From JAAZBV01 sp964499695 (GTDB lineage Bacteria > Desulfobacterota > DSM-4660 > Desulfatiglandales > HGW-15): DNA of 8,848 nucleotides. This document shows, in pieces, positions 1 through 6,041 of the stretch. Under the pieces are notes generated by a model, which searched no databases, had not been told where the DNA came from, and saw only the letters and a list, made by a program, of their open reading frames with translations. Position numbers and translations under genes: made by a program. Position 1 is the first letter of the stretch. Each line of letters starts with the position of its first letter. The stretch spans positions 1-8,848 of the forward strand of contig CAZCMD010000188.1 of the NCBI GenBank assembly GCA_964499695.1, read 5' to 3'.

Positions 1-1822
1 CCCCGAGCAGATAGATCGCACCAAAATTATAGCCCGATACCTCACCGGATACAAAAATGTTTATGGTGTCAGGAGAAACCACGACAGGCACCTTGCCGCC
101 CGGTTTAAGGTTTTCCCAGTACATTGGGATCCTCTCTTCAGGGATATTATCGGTTCCGCCAAATGCCTCACTCTTTTCCGAAAGTCGCTTTTTAAGCCCC
201 TTTATCTCATTTTCGGTCAGCGCCTCGTAGGGGACTGATGTCTTATCAATAATGTAGTCAACAAGCCCCTCCCGGGTGAAATCCCGCTTTTTAAGTGCAT
301 TTGCTGTATCCGGACTTAATATAAAGATATAGTTAAAAGGTCTGGCAAAGGCCCCTGAGCCAACGCCAGGCAGGTACGAGGCAAACATAAGGCGGTTGGG
401 GGCAATTTTACCGATAATATCATCCAGCATGCCGTCAACTGTCCAGGCACCGCCGGTTCCTCCGCCGTAGCCTGTGAAATCGCCTCCAAGACCTATGCCT
501 GATACAGTAACATAGCTCTCTTCTGCCTTATAACCACGCCCGGTGTGATAGGGTGCCCACGGGCTTAATTTATTGTTTTCAGCAAGCACATAAAAGGTAT
601 GGGATGAAGACCTGCCGGTTAATGCGGTATCGAGTTTTCCGGGTTTTAAATGGCCGATATTATTCAGGCAGAGCCTTACAGCACGTCCTATCGTATTGTT
701 TGCACGCCACCCGTGCCCTAATAGGCCAATGCCTGTATGCATATTTATTTTATCAACAATGGGCCCGCTCACACCTATAAAAAGATTAAAAGAGCCATCA
801 GATGAAAATACGTGATGTGAAAAATCCTTATCTGATATTCCTTCCATTGCAGCAACAATGACCGGAAAATATTCCGGTCTGGCGCCCGCCATAACGGCGT
901 TAACAGCAACCTTTCTAACTGTTACATCTGCTATAATGGAACTCCCGTCCGGTGACTTTATTGCACCCAGTACCTTATCAGGTGCAAGACTGGTTGCCTT
1001 TAGCATCTGTGCGAGATTACCCGGTGTGGGAGGGACAAGCGGGAGTCCATCACCCCAGTCATTATCCATGTATGTCTGATAGAATTTTTCGTAGGCGGAC
1101 TCCAGGCTGTCAGCTGAAATTCTTACTGTTTCAATCGCCGCTTTCCCGGGTTTTATGCCTGCCTCTTTCTCTGAAGGTTTTACAGGAAGGGTCAGGGCAT
1201 TTACTATATCATCAAAAACCATCTCTGCGCAGGGTATCATGCTCTTTGCGCTTGCCCTGTTCGGGTAGAACTCCATGCTGGGCAAGGGTGCCATACGTAC
1301 AGATGGCATGCCAAGATGATTAGCGGCTGTTTCTGCGTTATGCATCAGGTGTTCACCAAAGACAGCAACACCGGGTTTACCCAGTTTTTCCATTTTTATT
1401 GTATAGGATACGCTGTCCCATGCACCCTGGCCGGCATCGCCCACAGCATAGACAAAGGTGTCTACCTCTTTTGGTACCCTGGCCTCTGCGTTATCTGCAC
1501 CCCGGGTATACCTGAGGATGGAGGCAGATGGATATTTCTTTTTAAGGAGTATCTCCAGTGCATCAAGAAAAAACTCTCCACCGGATTTGCCTGCCCAGAC
1601 CAGTCCGATTTTGCTGGTGGACAGATCTTTAACCCGTGGAGAAATAAGAGAGATATCAGATGTCATGAACATCTCCTCCTCCGGATTAAGGACCTCAAAT
1701 GAAACGCCTTTTTGTTTTACTGTCGACTGGGCGGCATGAGCATCTGCATACAGCAGGGCGATTGTAAAAATTAAAATTATCCCAGTTAAGGACTTTAGCA
1801 GTGTTTTTTTTGCCTTTCCCAT
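1..1822 (-). CDS. Exported UGSC-family-like protein with degenerate motif (3' end outside window)
   Basis: An uninterrupted minus-strand frame gives 607 residues and continues past the left edge. The ATG at 1822 has AAAGGAG six bases upstream. Residues 1-30 form a signal peptide: a basic start (MGKAKKTLLK), a hydrophobic core at about 12-25, and a likely cleavage after Ala-His-Ala. Residues 70-185 resemble the UGSC (seleno)protein domain: KIGLVWAGKSGGEFFLD, then VYAVGDAGQGAWDSV, then KMEKLGKPGVAVFGEHL. The family's U/C-G-S-C motif is here A130-G131-Q132-G133, so the redox residue is absent. From about 250 a second conserved region begins (WGDGLPLVPPT, then TVRKVAVNAVMAGARPEYFPV), which I recall accompanying UGSC domains; a glycine-rich stretch (GLGGDFTGYGGGTGGAW) follows. 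No in-frame TGA is present. The family's biochemical role is not established, and I assign none. It is divergent from marR and probably regulated by it. The family match rests on remembered motifs. Confidence 0.75.
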   Translation of the reverse strand, partial: MGKAKKTLLKSLTGIILIFTIALLYADAHAAQSTVKQKGVSFEVLNPEEEMFMTSDISLISPRVKDLSTSKIGLVWAGKSGGEFFLDALEILLKKKYPSASILRYTRGADNAEARVPKEVDTFVYAVGDAGQGAWDSVSYTIKMEKLGKPGVAVFGEHLMHNAETAANHLGMPSVRMAPLPSMEFYPNRASAKSMIPCAEMVFDDIVNALTLPVKPSEKEAGIKPGKAAIETVRISADSLESAYEKFYQTYMDNDWGDGLPLVPPTPGNLAQMLKATSLAPDKVLGAIKSPDGSSIIADVTVRKVAVNAVMAGARPEYFPVIVAAMEGISDKDFSHHVFSSDGSFNLFIGVSGPIVDKINMHTGIGLLGHGWRANNTIGRAVRLCLNNIGHLKPGKLDTALTGRSSSHTFYVLAENNKLSPWAPYHTGRGYKAEESYVTVSGIGLGGDFTGYGGGTGGAWTVDGMLDDIIGKIAPNRLMFASYLPGVGSGAFARPFNYIFILSPDTANALKKRDFTREGLVDYIIDKTSVPYEALTENEIKGLKKRLSEKSEAFGGTDNIPEERIPMYWENLKPGGKVPVVVSPDTINIFVSGEVSGYNFGAIYLLG

Positions 1823-1878
1823 TTATTACTCCTTTCCGGTATTAGGTATTTGAGTACAGTTTATAAATTATGAATTTT

Positions 1879-1907
1879 TTTAATAGCATGCTATTTTAAA
1901 ATATAGT
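1879..1907 (+). promoter_or_regulatory. Putative promoter of marR
   Basis: TATAGT (1902-1907) is a five-of-six -10 box. Seventeen bases upstream is only a weak -35, TTTAAT (1879-1884). The palindromic operator then falls within the spacer, a usual position for autorepression. The weak -35 keeps confidence low. Confidence 0.3.
1882..1895. promoter_or_regulatory. Palindromic operator, probable MarR binding site
   Basis: AATAGCATGCTATT is a perfect 14-bp inverted repeat in the 122-bp region between the divergent UGSC-like gene and marR. It is flanked by TTTT on the left and AAAA on the right after a two-base mismatch on each side. Its symmetry fits a dimeric winged-helix repressor. A near-copy lies at 2412-2425. 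Binding by the adjacent MarR protein is inferred from position and duplication. Confidence 0.6.
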
Positions 1908-1926
1908 ATTTCATATTTGATTTCAA
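1898..1926 (-). promoter_or_regulatory. Putative sigma-70 promoter of the UGSC-like gene
   Basis: Read on the minus strand, TTGAAA (1921-1926) and TATTTT (1898-1903) are separated by exactly 17 bases. The 14-bp palindrome at 1882-1895 would lie at the transcription start, just downstream of the -10, where a bound repressor blocks initiation. TATATT with a 15-base spacer is an alternative -10. Assigned by eye. Confidence 0.4.
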
Positions 1927-1944
1927 ACTAAAAAAGGGGTTTTT

Positions 1945-2382
1945 GTGAAAGACAAAATATATATAGGGATTGTTATAAAGCAGATACATGATGCCCTTGA
2001 AAGAGTTGCAAACAGGGAACTTAAGGAAAAAGACCTTACTGTTTCTCAAATGCGTATACTCTGGGCGCTTAAAAACTCCGAAAACGGAAGCCTTACCCTG
2101 AAAGAACTTGAAAAGTTGCTTCGAAATTCACAGCCCACAACCCTTGGCATTGCGAAAAGACTTGAGGAAAAGGGCTTTATAGAAGGCGGATTTGATCCTG
2201 CTAATAAACGGATCAAGTTTGTAAAATTGGCACCCAAGGGAGAAGAAGTCTGCCAGGATTCACATATCCACATGGATGAAACCGAAGAAAAGTTCCTGAA
2301 AGGTCTCACAAAAGGTGAAAGGACTTTATTCACCGAATTGCTTATAAAGATCTATAAAAATATTGAGTCATATGATTTCTAA
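1945..2382 (+). CDS. MarR-family transcriptional regulator
   Basis: A 145-residue protein of normal MarR length. The order of parts fits the family: an N-terminal dimerisation helix (residues 5-28), a winged helix-turn-helix at about 33-100 with LTVSQMRILWAL, SLTLKELEKLL and recognition helix QPTTLGIAKRLEEKGFI, a wing at DPANKRIKFVKLAPKGE (84-100), and C-terminal dimerisation helices from 110 onward. The start is GTG at 1945, preceded by AGGGG at five bases' spacing. Such proteins are usually dimeric repressors relieved by a small ligand or by oxidation. A single Cys (C103) lies just past the wing; nothing shows that it is a sensor. It is transcribed away from the UGSC-like gene with the operator palindrome between them, so autoregulation and control of that gene are the natural inference. 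The ligand cannot be told. Confidence 0.88.
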   Translation: MKDKIYIGIVIKQIHDALERVANRELKEKDLTVSQMRILWALKNSENGSLTLKELEKLLRNSQPTTLGIAKRLEEKGFIEGGFDPANKRIKFVKLAPKGEEVCQDSHIHMDETEEKFLKGLTKGERTLFTELLIKIYKNIESYDF

Positions 2383-2411
2383 ATAGCCCCGCATAAAACA
2401 TTTGCATTTAA

Positions 2412-2425
2412 TAATAGCATGCTAT
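2412..2425. promoter_or_regulatory. Second copy of the MarR operator palindrome
   Basis: TAATAGCATGCTAT repeats 14 consecutive bases of the first site (1881-1894); the 12 bases at 2414-2425 form a perfect inverted repeat. It lies 30 bases after the marR stop codon. No intact gene starts just after it. Either a further regulated promoter has lost its gene, or it is an auxiliary site for repression at a distance. Confidence 0.5.
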
Positions 2426-2788
2426 GGTTCACACAGGGGAATACATACAGAGTATTAAGGAATAATTTTTTCTAGAGGGAAAGCTATTTGGGATCGGGTC
2501 AGTTATGGTCTGGTCCCATTGGTCTATATGCCCCATTTTTTTGATTTGAAAAAGAATCGTTCTTTTTAATCCTCATGTATCCCAGCGAAGACCCTGTCTG
2601 CTTAAGATGAAATCCCAGTTTATCAGCATTTTTCAATATAAAATAACCCATTACAAAAAATTATATTTGGGTTTTGTCTTTTCATAGAACAGCAGCATCC
2701 CCCAAAATGTCTTGACAAAATTACAGGAGAATTTAATGCTTATCAAACTTTTACCAGATGTAATTTAATCCTTATTAGACTTGAGATA
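2426..2788. other. Gene-free stretch between marR and the integrase fragment
   Basis: I find no supportable gene here. One frame in phase with the integrase fragment is open from 2642, but its sequence does not read as integrase. AGGAG at 2725-2729 precedes an ATG at 2736 that opens only ten codons. An imperfect inverted repeat (TGGGATC at 2489-2495 with GGTCCCA at 2512-2518) is faintly reminiscent of REP-like sequences, but this is too weak to name. The tract probably contains the left junction of the inserted segment and the lost 5' part of the integrase gene. Confidence 0.4.
2549..2567. terminator. AT-rich hairpin, possible weak bidirectional terminator
   Basis: AAAAAGAA and TTCTTTTT form a perfect eight-base-pair stem with a TCG loop. 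The stem carries its own A and T tracts on both strands, so it could act in either direction. It has almost no GC pairs, so termination is doubtful. It lies downstream of marR. Confidence 0.25.
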
Positions 2789-3130
2789 TTGTTTCTGAAA
2801 CGCGACAGGGGCTTCCTTGGAGGTTTTATATTTAATAAACAGAAGGATAGGGGAAAAGGGAAACCATTTTCAGAATCATATTTAAGAAAAGCCTGGAATG
2901 AAGCATGTAAAAAAGAAAAGGTTCAAAATATAACTCTTTATGAGGGTACAAGGCACAGTCTAGCGAGTCAGGCAATAAATAAAGGGGTACCTATTTCGAC
3001 TATTCAGAAATTTCTGAGACATGAAAGTCCAAAGATGACGGAAAGGTATGCACATTTAAATACAGAATCATTAAGAATTGTGCAAAGAAGTACATTGATA
3101 ATAATCAAAGATGAAAAAAAATATTATTAA
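2789..3130 (+). pseudogene. Tyrosine recombinase (phage-type integrase), C-terminal fragment
   Basis: This is the C-terminal catalytic part of a tyrosine recombinase. GKPFSESYLRKAWNEACKK leads into LYEGTRHSLASQAINKGV, then IQKFLRHESPKMTERYAHL. The second catalytic Arg (TRHS), the box-II His (LRHES) and the nucleophile Tyr (ERYAHL) are present. The usual His three residues before the Arg is Glu here (EGTR). About 113 residues remain of a usual 300-400. The N-terminal arm and core-binding domains and the first catalytic Arg are missing. The only nearby in-frame start is a TTG without a ribosome-binding site, and the upstream in-phase sequence does not look like integrase, so I call it a truncated relic. 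It reads toward the tmRNA 3' end, a frequent target of this enzyme class. Confidence 0.8.
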
Positions 3131-3175
3131 TTTGTTTTGAATCTAATAAACTATTTATAGAAATAGGATATCTAA

Positions 3176-3748
3176 ATGGCAAAAAATAAAGTAACCATAG
3201 TAATATTGCCTGATGGTAAAGACATTGTAAAACAACTAAAAATACCAAAAATTTTAATTCGGGTTATTTTGTTATTTATAATTGCATGGATAGCAATTAC
3301 TGCTTTCTATTTAAATGGATCAATAGTTAATTTGTTTGAAAAAAGAAAAGATAGAATATTAAGAATTTCAGAAATTGAAAAAAATTTAATTAATACACAA
3401 TCAAACCTTAAATCGTCTTTATAACAAGCAAATAATATTATCAATGAATTAATATCAGAAAGGAGAGAAAAAGAGAAAGAACTTGAAATCACTAAAAATA
3501 GATATGAAACATTAAAGGTTTTAGCAAGTGATCAGGAAAAAATAGCCGAGGCACATAAAAAAATACTAAATGAAAAAAGTTTATTCGAAAAACTTACTGA
3601 AAATACTTTTAATCTAGTCCTTGGAATATTAGCAGGAGTAATATCAACTCTTTTTGTTACAAAATTTATGAAAAAACCTGATGAAAATGAAAAAATAGAA
3701 ATAGTTAGAAAAATGCTTGATTATGATAAAAATGTTAAAAGAAATTAA
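3176..3748 (+). pseudogene. Two-transmembrane coiled-coil protein, broken by one in-frame TAA
   Basis: The ATG at 3176 has AGGA seven bases upstream. The frame stops at TAA 3422-3424 after 82 codons, then continues open in the same phase for 107 more codons to TAA 3746-3748. Both halves share composition and fit one 190-residue protein: a short basic and hydrophobic start (KVTIVILPDGKDIVKQL), a membrane segment at 28-45, a long charged coiled coil (about 52-142), a second membrane segment (145-162, FNLVLGILAGVISTLFV) and a short charged tail. The N-terminus recalls the membrane anchor that precedes the coiled coil in some envelope M23 peptidases, but no peptidase domain is present. Very AT-rich with A-ending codons, unlike the flanking genes, so probably acquired. 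A CAA-to-TAA mutation at codon 83 would explain the break; a sequencing error or readthrough are alternatives. Function unknown. Confidence 0.7.
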
Positions 3749-3884
3749 TTCTAGTTTGCAAGAAAATGCAAGAACCAATAAAGACAATGGTTTTTAAAAT
3801 ATATAAGTCTAAGAGTATTGAAAATAAAGCGTCTTAGTTATTGAGTTGTAAATAGATTTAACTAATTGAATATATTTATTAATT

Positions 3885-4002
3885 TGGTGGAGGCGGGGGG
3901 AGTCGAACCCCCGTTCGAAAATATTCCACTTAAGCTTCTACATACATATCCCGGTAAAAGAGTTTAACCTTCAGTTTCCTGCCGGGCGATGTCCCTGAAG
4001 GC
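3885..4002 (-). ncRNA. ssrA: tmRNA (ssrA), 3' portion only
   Basis: tmRNA rescues stalled ribosomes together with SmpB. On the minus strand the sequence ends in CCTCCACCA (3885-3893) with an encoded CCA. Before it is a T arm of five G-C pairs closing the loop TTCGACT. Next upstream comes TATGTAGAAGCTTAAGTGGA, typical of the 3' strand of the long tmRNA helix. Further 5' is a clear H-type pseudoknot matching PK4: stem 1 pairs CCTTCAG with CTGAAGG (plus-strand 3995-4001 and 3968-3974), and loop CCCGG (3982-3986) pairs with CCGGG (3950-3954). This is not an ordinary tRNA because no anticodon arm is present. The tag-coding region, PK1 and the 5' acceptor strand are not seen; they should lie beyond 4002, where a repeat and the gap begin. 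The RNA may continue to 4085 or the gene may be broken. Confidence 0.88.
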
Positions 4003-4050
4003 TGACCCGTTGATCCCCCGCTGGATGCATGGATTGAAATATGATTTAAC

Positions 4051-4077
4051 CGCGAACAGCGCGAACCACACGAACGT
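4051..4077. repeat. Short 9-bp-period tandem repeat at contig edge
   Basis: Three consecutive nine-base units, CGCGAACAG, CGCGAACCA and CACGAACGT, share the pattern C-G/A-CGAAC. They lie eight bases before the N run. The pattern recalls dispersed short repeats found in many environmental genomes, which often end contigs because they cannot be assembled uniquely. Whether it lies inside the tmRNA gene or replaces part of it cannot be seen. Confidence 0.55.
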
Positions 4078-4085
4078 CGATTCCC

Positions 4086-4185
4086 NNNNNNNNNNNNNNN
4101 NNNNNNNNNNNNNNNNNNNNNNNNNNNNNNNNNNNNNNNNNNNNNNNNNNNNNNNNNNNNNNNNNNNNNNNNNNNNNNNNNNNNN
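4086..4185. other. Assembly gap (100 N)
   Basis: Exactly 100 N is a common scaffolding placeholder, so the true distance is unknown. The missing bases should hold the last codons of the FlhB-like gene and, if intact, the 5' two-thirds of ssrA. A tmRNA of normal length (about 350 bases) would not fit between 3885 and 4185 if the gap were really 100 bases. Confidence 0.95.
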
Positions 4186-4448
4186 TTATTTATACTGTAT
4201 GCAAAGGCAAGTATCTCTGCTACGGCGCGGTAGAGTTCAGGTGGAATCTGGTCATAAAAATCAAGCCTCGCCAGTGCTGTTACAAGATCAGGGTCTTCTG
4301 TAATGGGGATGTTCTCCTTTTGTGCTATCTCAAGGATCTTCTCGGCAATCATGCCTGTCCCTTTGGCTGTTACCTTTGGCGCCGCATCCTTTCCCCTCTC
4401 ATATTTCAGGGCAACCGCCTTCTTTAGCTGGGTCTTATCTTCTTCCAT
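4186..4448 (-). CDS. FlhB C-terminal-domain protein, FlhX/YlqH type (3' end in gap)
   Basis: The 87 visible residues match the cytoplasmic C-terminal domain of the flagellar export-gate protein FlhB: KKAVALKYERGKDAAPKVTAKG (9-30), MIAEKILEIAQKENIPITEDPDL (33-55) and QIPPELYRAVAEILAFAY (67-84). The four FlhB transmembrane helices are absent, and so is the NPTH autocleavage motif, as the protein starts just after that point. Such free domains (YlqH in Bacillus, FlhX elsewhere) can stand in for the C-terminal FlhB fragment in export. The ATG at 4448 lies 14 bases after the fliK-like stop, without a strong ribosome-binding site, so translation is probably coupled. Little more than a stop codon should be missing, since FlhB domains end near here. 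An apparent reading frame running on through the N run to 3930 is an artefact crossing into ssrA. Confidence 0.85.
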
Positions 4449-4462
4449 CTGTTTAGGTCTAC

Positions 4463-5533
4463 CTATATTGTGATATCAACCTGCGATTCATCTGTTTTTA
4501 CGATTGATTCATCCGGTAAGACATTCTCCTTTACCTCGCACCTGATCTTGCCTGTCATAAACCCTGCCTTTTTAAATGCCTCTTCAAGCTCATGGGCGTT
4601 TTCAATGATCATATCCCTTGTCTTTTCATTCTCCACATTAATCGTGATGGATGCTGTTTCTTTAAGAAATAAAACATCAATATCCATTATGCCTGTAAAT
4701 GTCATATCAAGAAGCATGGAAAAATGGAGGCCGCCTTCCTTTGATTTTTTTATAAATAGCTCAGAAGAAAGAAAGTCATCATTGTTTATAAACGGGAGGT
4801 TCACAAACCATCCGATACCATCACGTATGGTATCAAGGTTCATCACCTGTTCCTGTTCAATCAGGTTCAATGCCTCTCTTATATTTATGGATAAGGATTT
4901 TACACCATCCTTCTCTTCCATGTTTTTTTCCACGCTCTTAAGGAGGTTTAGCAGTATGGCCTTTACATCCTGATCTGCCAGTTCTTTTGGCGCTTCACCT
5001 TTTTTACCGGTGATAAGGCTAAGCAGCTTTGCCTCCCAGAAAATACCGCTTCCCTGGATATTTTTTGTCACCCATGAGACTATCTGGGGGATATCTTTAG
5101 TAGAAATAGGGTGATTGAGTAATGTCTGGAGTTTATTAATAAGCCCTGATGTCTGAGCTGGCAGGTTTTTGATTGATGGCAGATGTATTGCGTTAGAAAT
5201 GGCCTGTGTGATTTTTTGCCCCAGGGTGTTTGCAGATGATATGAACCCTGTTATATTCCTTGTGACCTTGCTGTCATCATTAACTACCCTGAGTTCAATA
5301 CGGTCTTTAGCAGAAAGGAGCTGAAAATCATATTTTTGCCCCTCTTTAAGGGCAAGAGAGGAATGTGCCCTGAAATCCTTTCCGCCCGAGGAGATTATAA
5401 ACTCACCATCCTTAAGCCTCTGAAGTACAAGACCTTTTATTATGGCCCCCTGTTTTAAAGGGATACCAGTAGTGTTTCTGATTTCACCTGGTTTGGCGGG
5501 AATATTACTTTTATTTTGGACAGGGCGGAGCAT
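4463..5533 (-). CDS. FliK-like flagellar hook-length control protein
   Basis: A 356-residue protein whose C-terminal part (about 240-335) fits the FliK C-terminal domain: WFVNLPF, a hydrophilic run, GGLHFSMLLDMTFTGIMDIDVLFL, TASITINVENEKTRDMIIENAHELEEAFKKAGF, then an IRCEV strand. In FliK this domain contacts FlhB and switches export from hook to filament subunits. Residues 25-90 look like a small beta-rich domain (GEFIISSGGKDFRAHSSLALKEGQKYDFQLLS). The middle is helical, without the Pro/Thr-rich ruler of classical FliK. It is followed by a free FlhB C-terminal domain, exactly the partner a FliK would need, like the ylqG-ylqH pair of Bacillus. It could be a second FliK paralogue rather than the main hook ruler. 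The ATG at 5533 has GGGGG about 12 bases upstream. Confidence 0.75.
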   Translation of the reverse strand: MLRPVQNKSNIPAKPGEIRNTTGIPLKQGAIIKGLVLQRLKDGEFIISSGGKDFRAHSSLALKEGQKYDFQLLSAKDRIELRVVNDDSKVTRNITGFISSANTLGQKITQAISNAIHLPSIKNLPAQTSGLINKLQTLLNHPISTKDIPQIVSWVTKNIQGSGIFWEAKLLSLITGKKGEAPKELADQDVKAILLNLLKSVEKNMEEKDGVKSLSINIREALNLIEQEQVMNLDTIRDGIGWFVNLPFINNDDFLSSELFIKKSKEGGLHFSMLLDMTFTGIMDIDVLFLKETASITINVENEKTRDMIIENAHELEEAFKKAGFMTGKIRCEVKENVLPDESIVKTDESQVDITI

Positions 5534-5552
5534 ATCATTCTTTAGCCCCCTT

Positions 5553-6038
5553 TTATTTATTTTTTGTAGTGTCTATTTTCTGGCTTTTATTGAGTTTTAT
5601 AAGAAGATCAATCTCGCTTATTGAAATATTAAGCTTTCCAGCGATCTCTTCCTTTGAAAGCCCCTGTTTTAAAAGGTCACTGACTGAGGTGCGCATCCTT
5701 TTTGATTCCTGAGCTAGAGGATGGGCGTTAACAGGGGTTGAACTGTATTCTTTCAAGAGGCCCTGGAGTTCATTATATGTGCGGTCAGCCCTTTTTAAGA
5801 TATCCTCAAGCTGGCCCAGCATTGTCCTGCTAATCTCTCTTTTTTCTTCAAGGTTTTTTTCAAGGAGCCTTGTCAGCTCCTTCATCTCTGCAAGTATCTG
5901 TTCCGGTCGCTCAAACAGGGCGCTCATGTCAGCGTTTTTCTTACGCATGGCATTATGGCTTTTTATAAACCACAGCAGAAGCCCTATAATAACAATCTCA
6001 ACTAATGACTGGCCTATTATCCATGTCTGAATATCCAT
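5553..6038 (-). CDS. Membrane-anchored coiled-coil protein, SwrB/DUF2802-like
   Basis: 161 residues: one N-terminal membrane segment (7-25, IIGQSLVEIVIIGLLLWFI), a cytoplasmic charged coiled coil (about 45-97, rich in Glu, Lys and Leu), a Pro-containing linker, and a small C-terminal helix-turn-helix-like module (124-149, KQGLSKEEIAGKLNISISEIDLLIKL). This layout matches the DUF2802 proteins of proteobacterial flagellar clusters and SwrB/YlxL of Bacillus, which sits beside the flagellar sigma factor gene and promotes basal body and export activation. The helix-turn-helix-like end in such proteins is thought to mediate protein contacts rather than DNA binding. The start lies three bases after the stop of the upstream gene, with no ribosome-binding site of its own, so translation is probably coupled. 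Role inferred from layout and neighbours. Confidence 0.65.
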   Translation of the reverse strand: MDIQTWIIGQSLVEIVIIGLLLWFIKSHNAMRKKNADMSALFERPEQILAEMKELTRLLEKNLEEKREISRTMLGQLEDILKRADRTYNELQGLLKEYSSTPVNAHPLAQESKRMRTSVSDLLKQGLSKEEIAGKLNISISEIDLLIKLNKSQKIDTTKNK

Positions 6039-6041
6039 ATT

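Larger units (their letters stand above)
2789..3884. mobile_element. Relic of an integrated element at the ssrA 3' end
   Basis: An integrase remnant, a broken AT-rich gene and an AT-rich non-coding tail (3749-3884, no gene or GC-rich terminator seen) end exactly at the CCA terminus of the tmRNA gene at 3885. Tyrosine recombinases commonly insert at this site by using the 3' end of tmRNA as the attachment core. The right junction is therefore defined as 3885. The left junction is not: no second copy of the tmRNA 3' sequence is visible, so the left edge given is simply the start of recognisable integrase. Element identity is inferred from this arrangement. Confidence 0.5.

Noticed and set aside
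553..1739. Several plus-strand open frames (553-780, 858-1079, 952-1323, 1316-1702, 1458-1739)
   Set aside because: They lie antisense to the long, well-supported exported protein, show no family features and lack convincing ribosome-binding sites.
1..1822. Selenocysteine coding in the UGSC-like gene
   Set aside because: There is no in-frame TGA in the 607 visible codons, and the motif position reads GCC (Ala).
2046..2333. Minus-strand open frame inside marR
   Set aside because: Antisense shadow of a clear MarR gene.
2489..2518. Inverted repeat TGGGATC/GGTCCCA as a terminator or REP element
   Set aside because: The stem is imperfect, the loop is 16 bases and no T run follows.
2736..2768. 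Short open frame with AGGAG upstream of an ATG
   Set aside because: It ends after ten codons (MLIKLLPDVI) and has no recognisable identity; most likely debris of the decayed region.
4047..4085. A tmRNA tag frame on the minus strand ending at the TAA just below 4048
   Set aside because: It translates to an Arg/Val-rich string ending Val-Arg-Gly, not the usual hydrophobic Ala-Ala end, and it coincides with the nine-base repeat.
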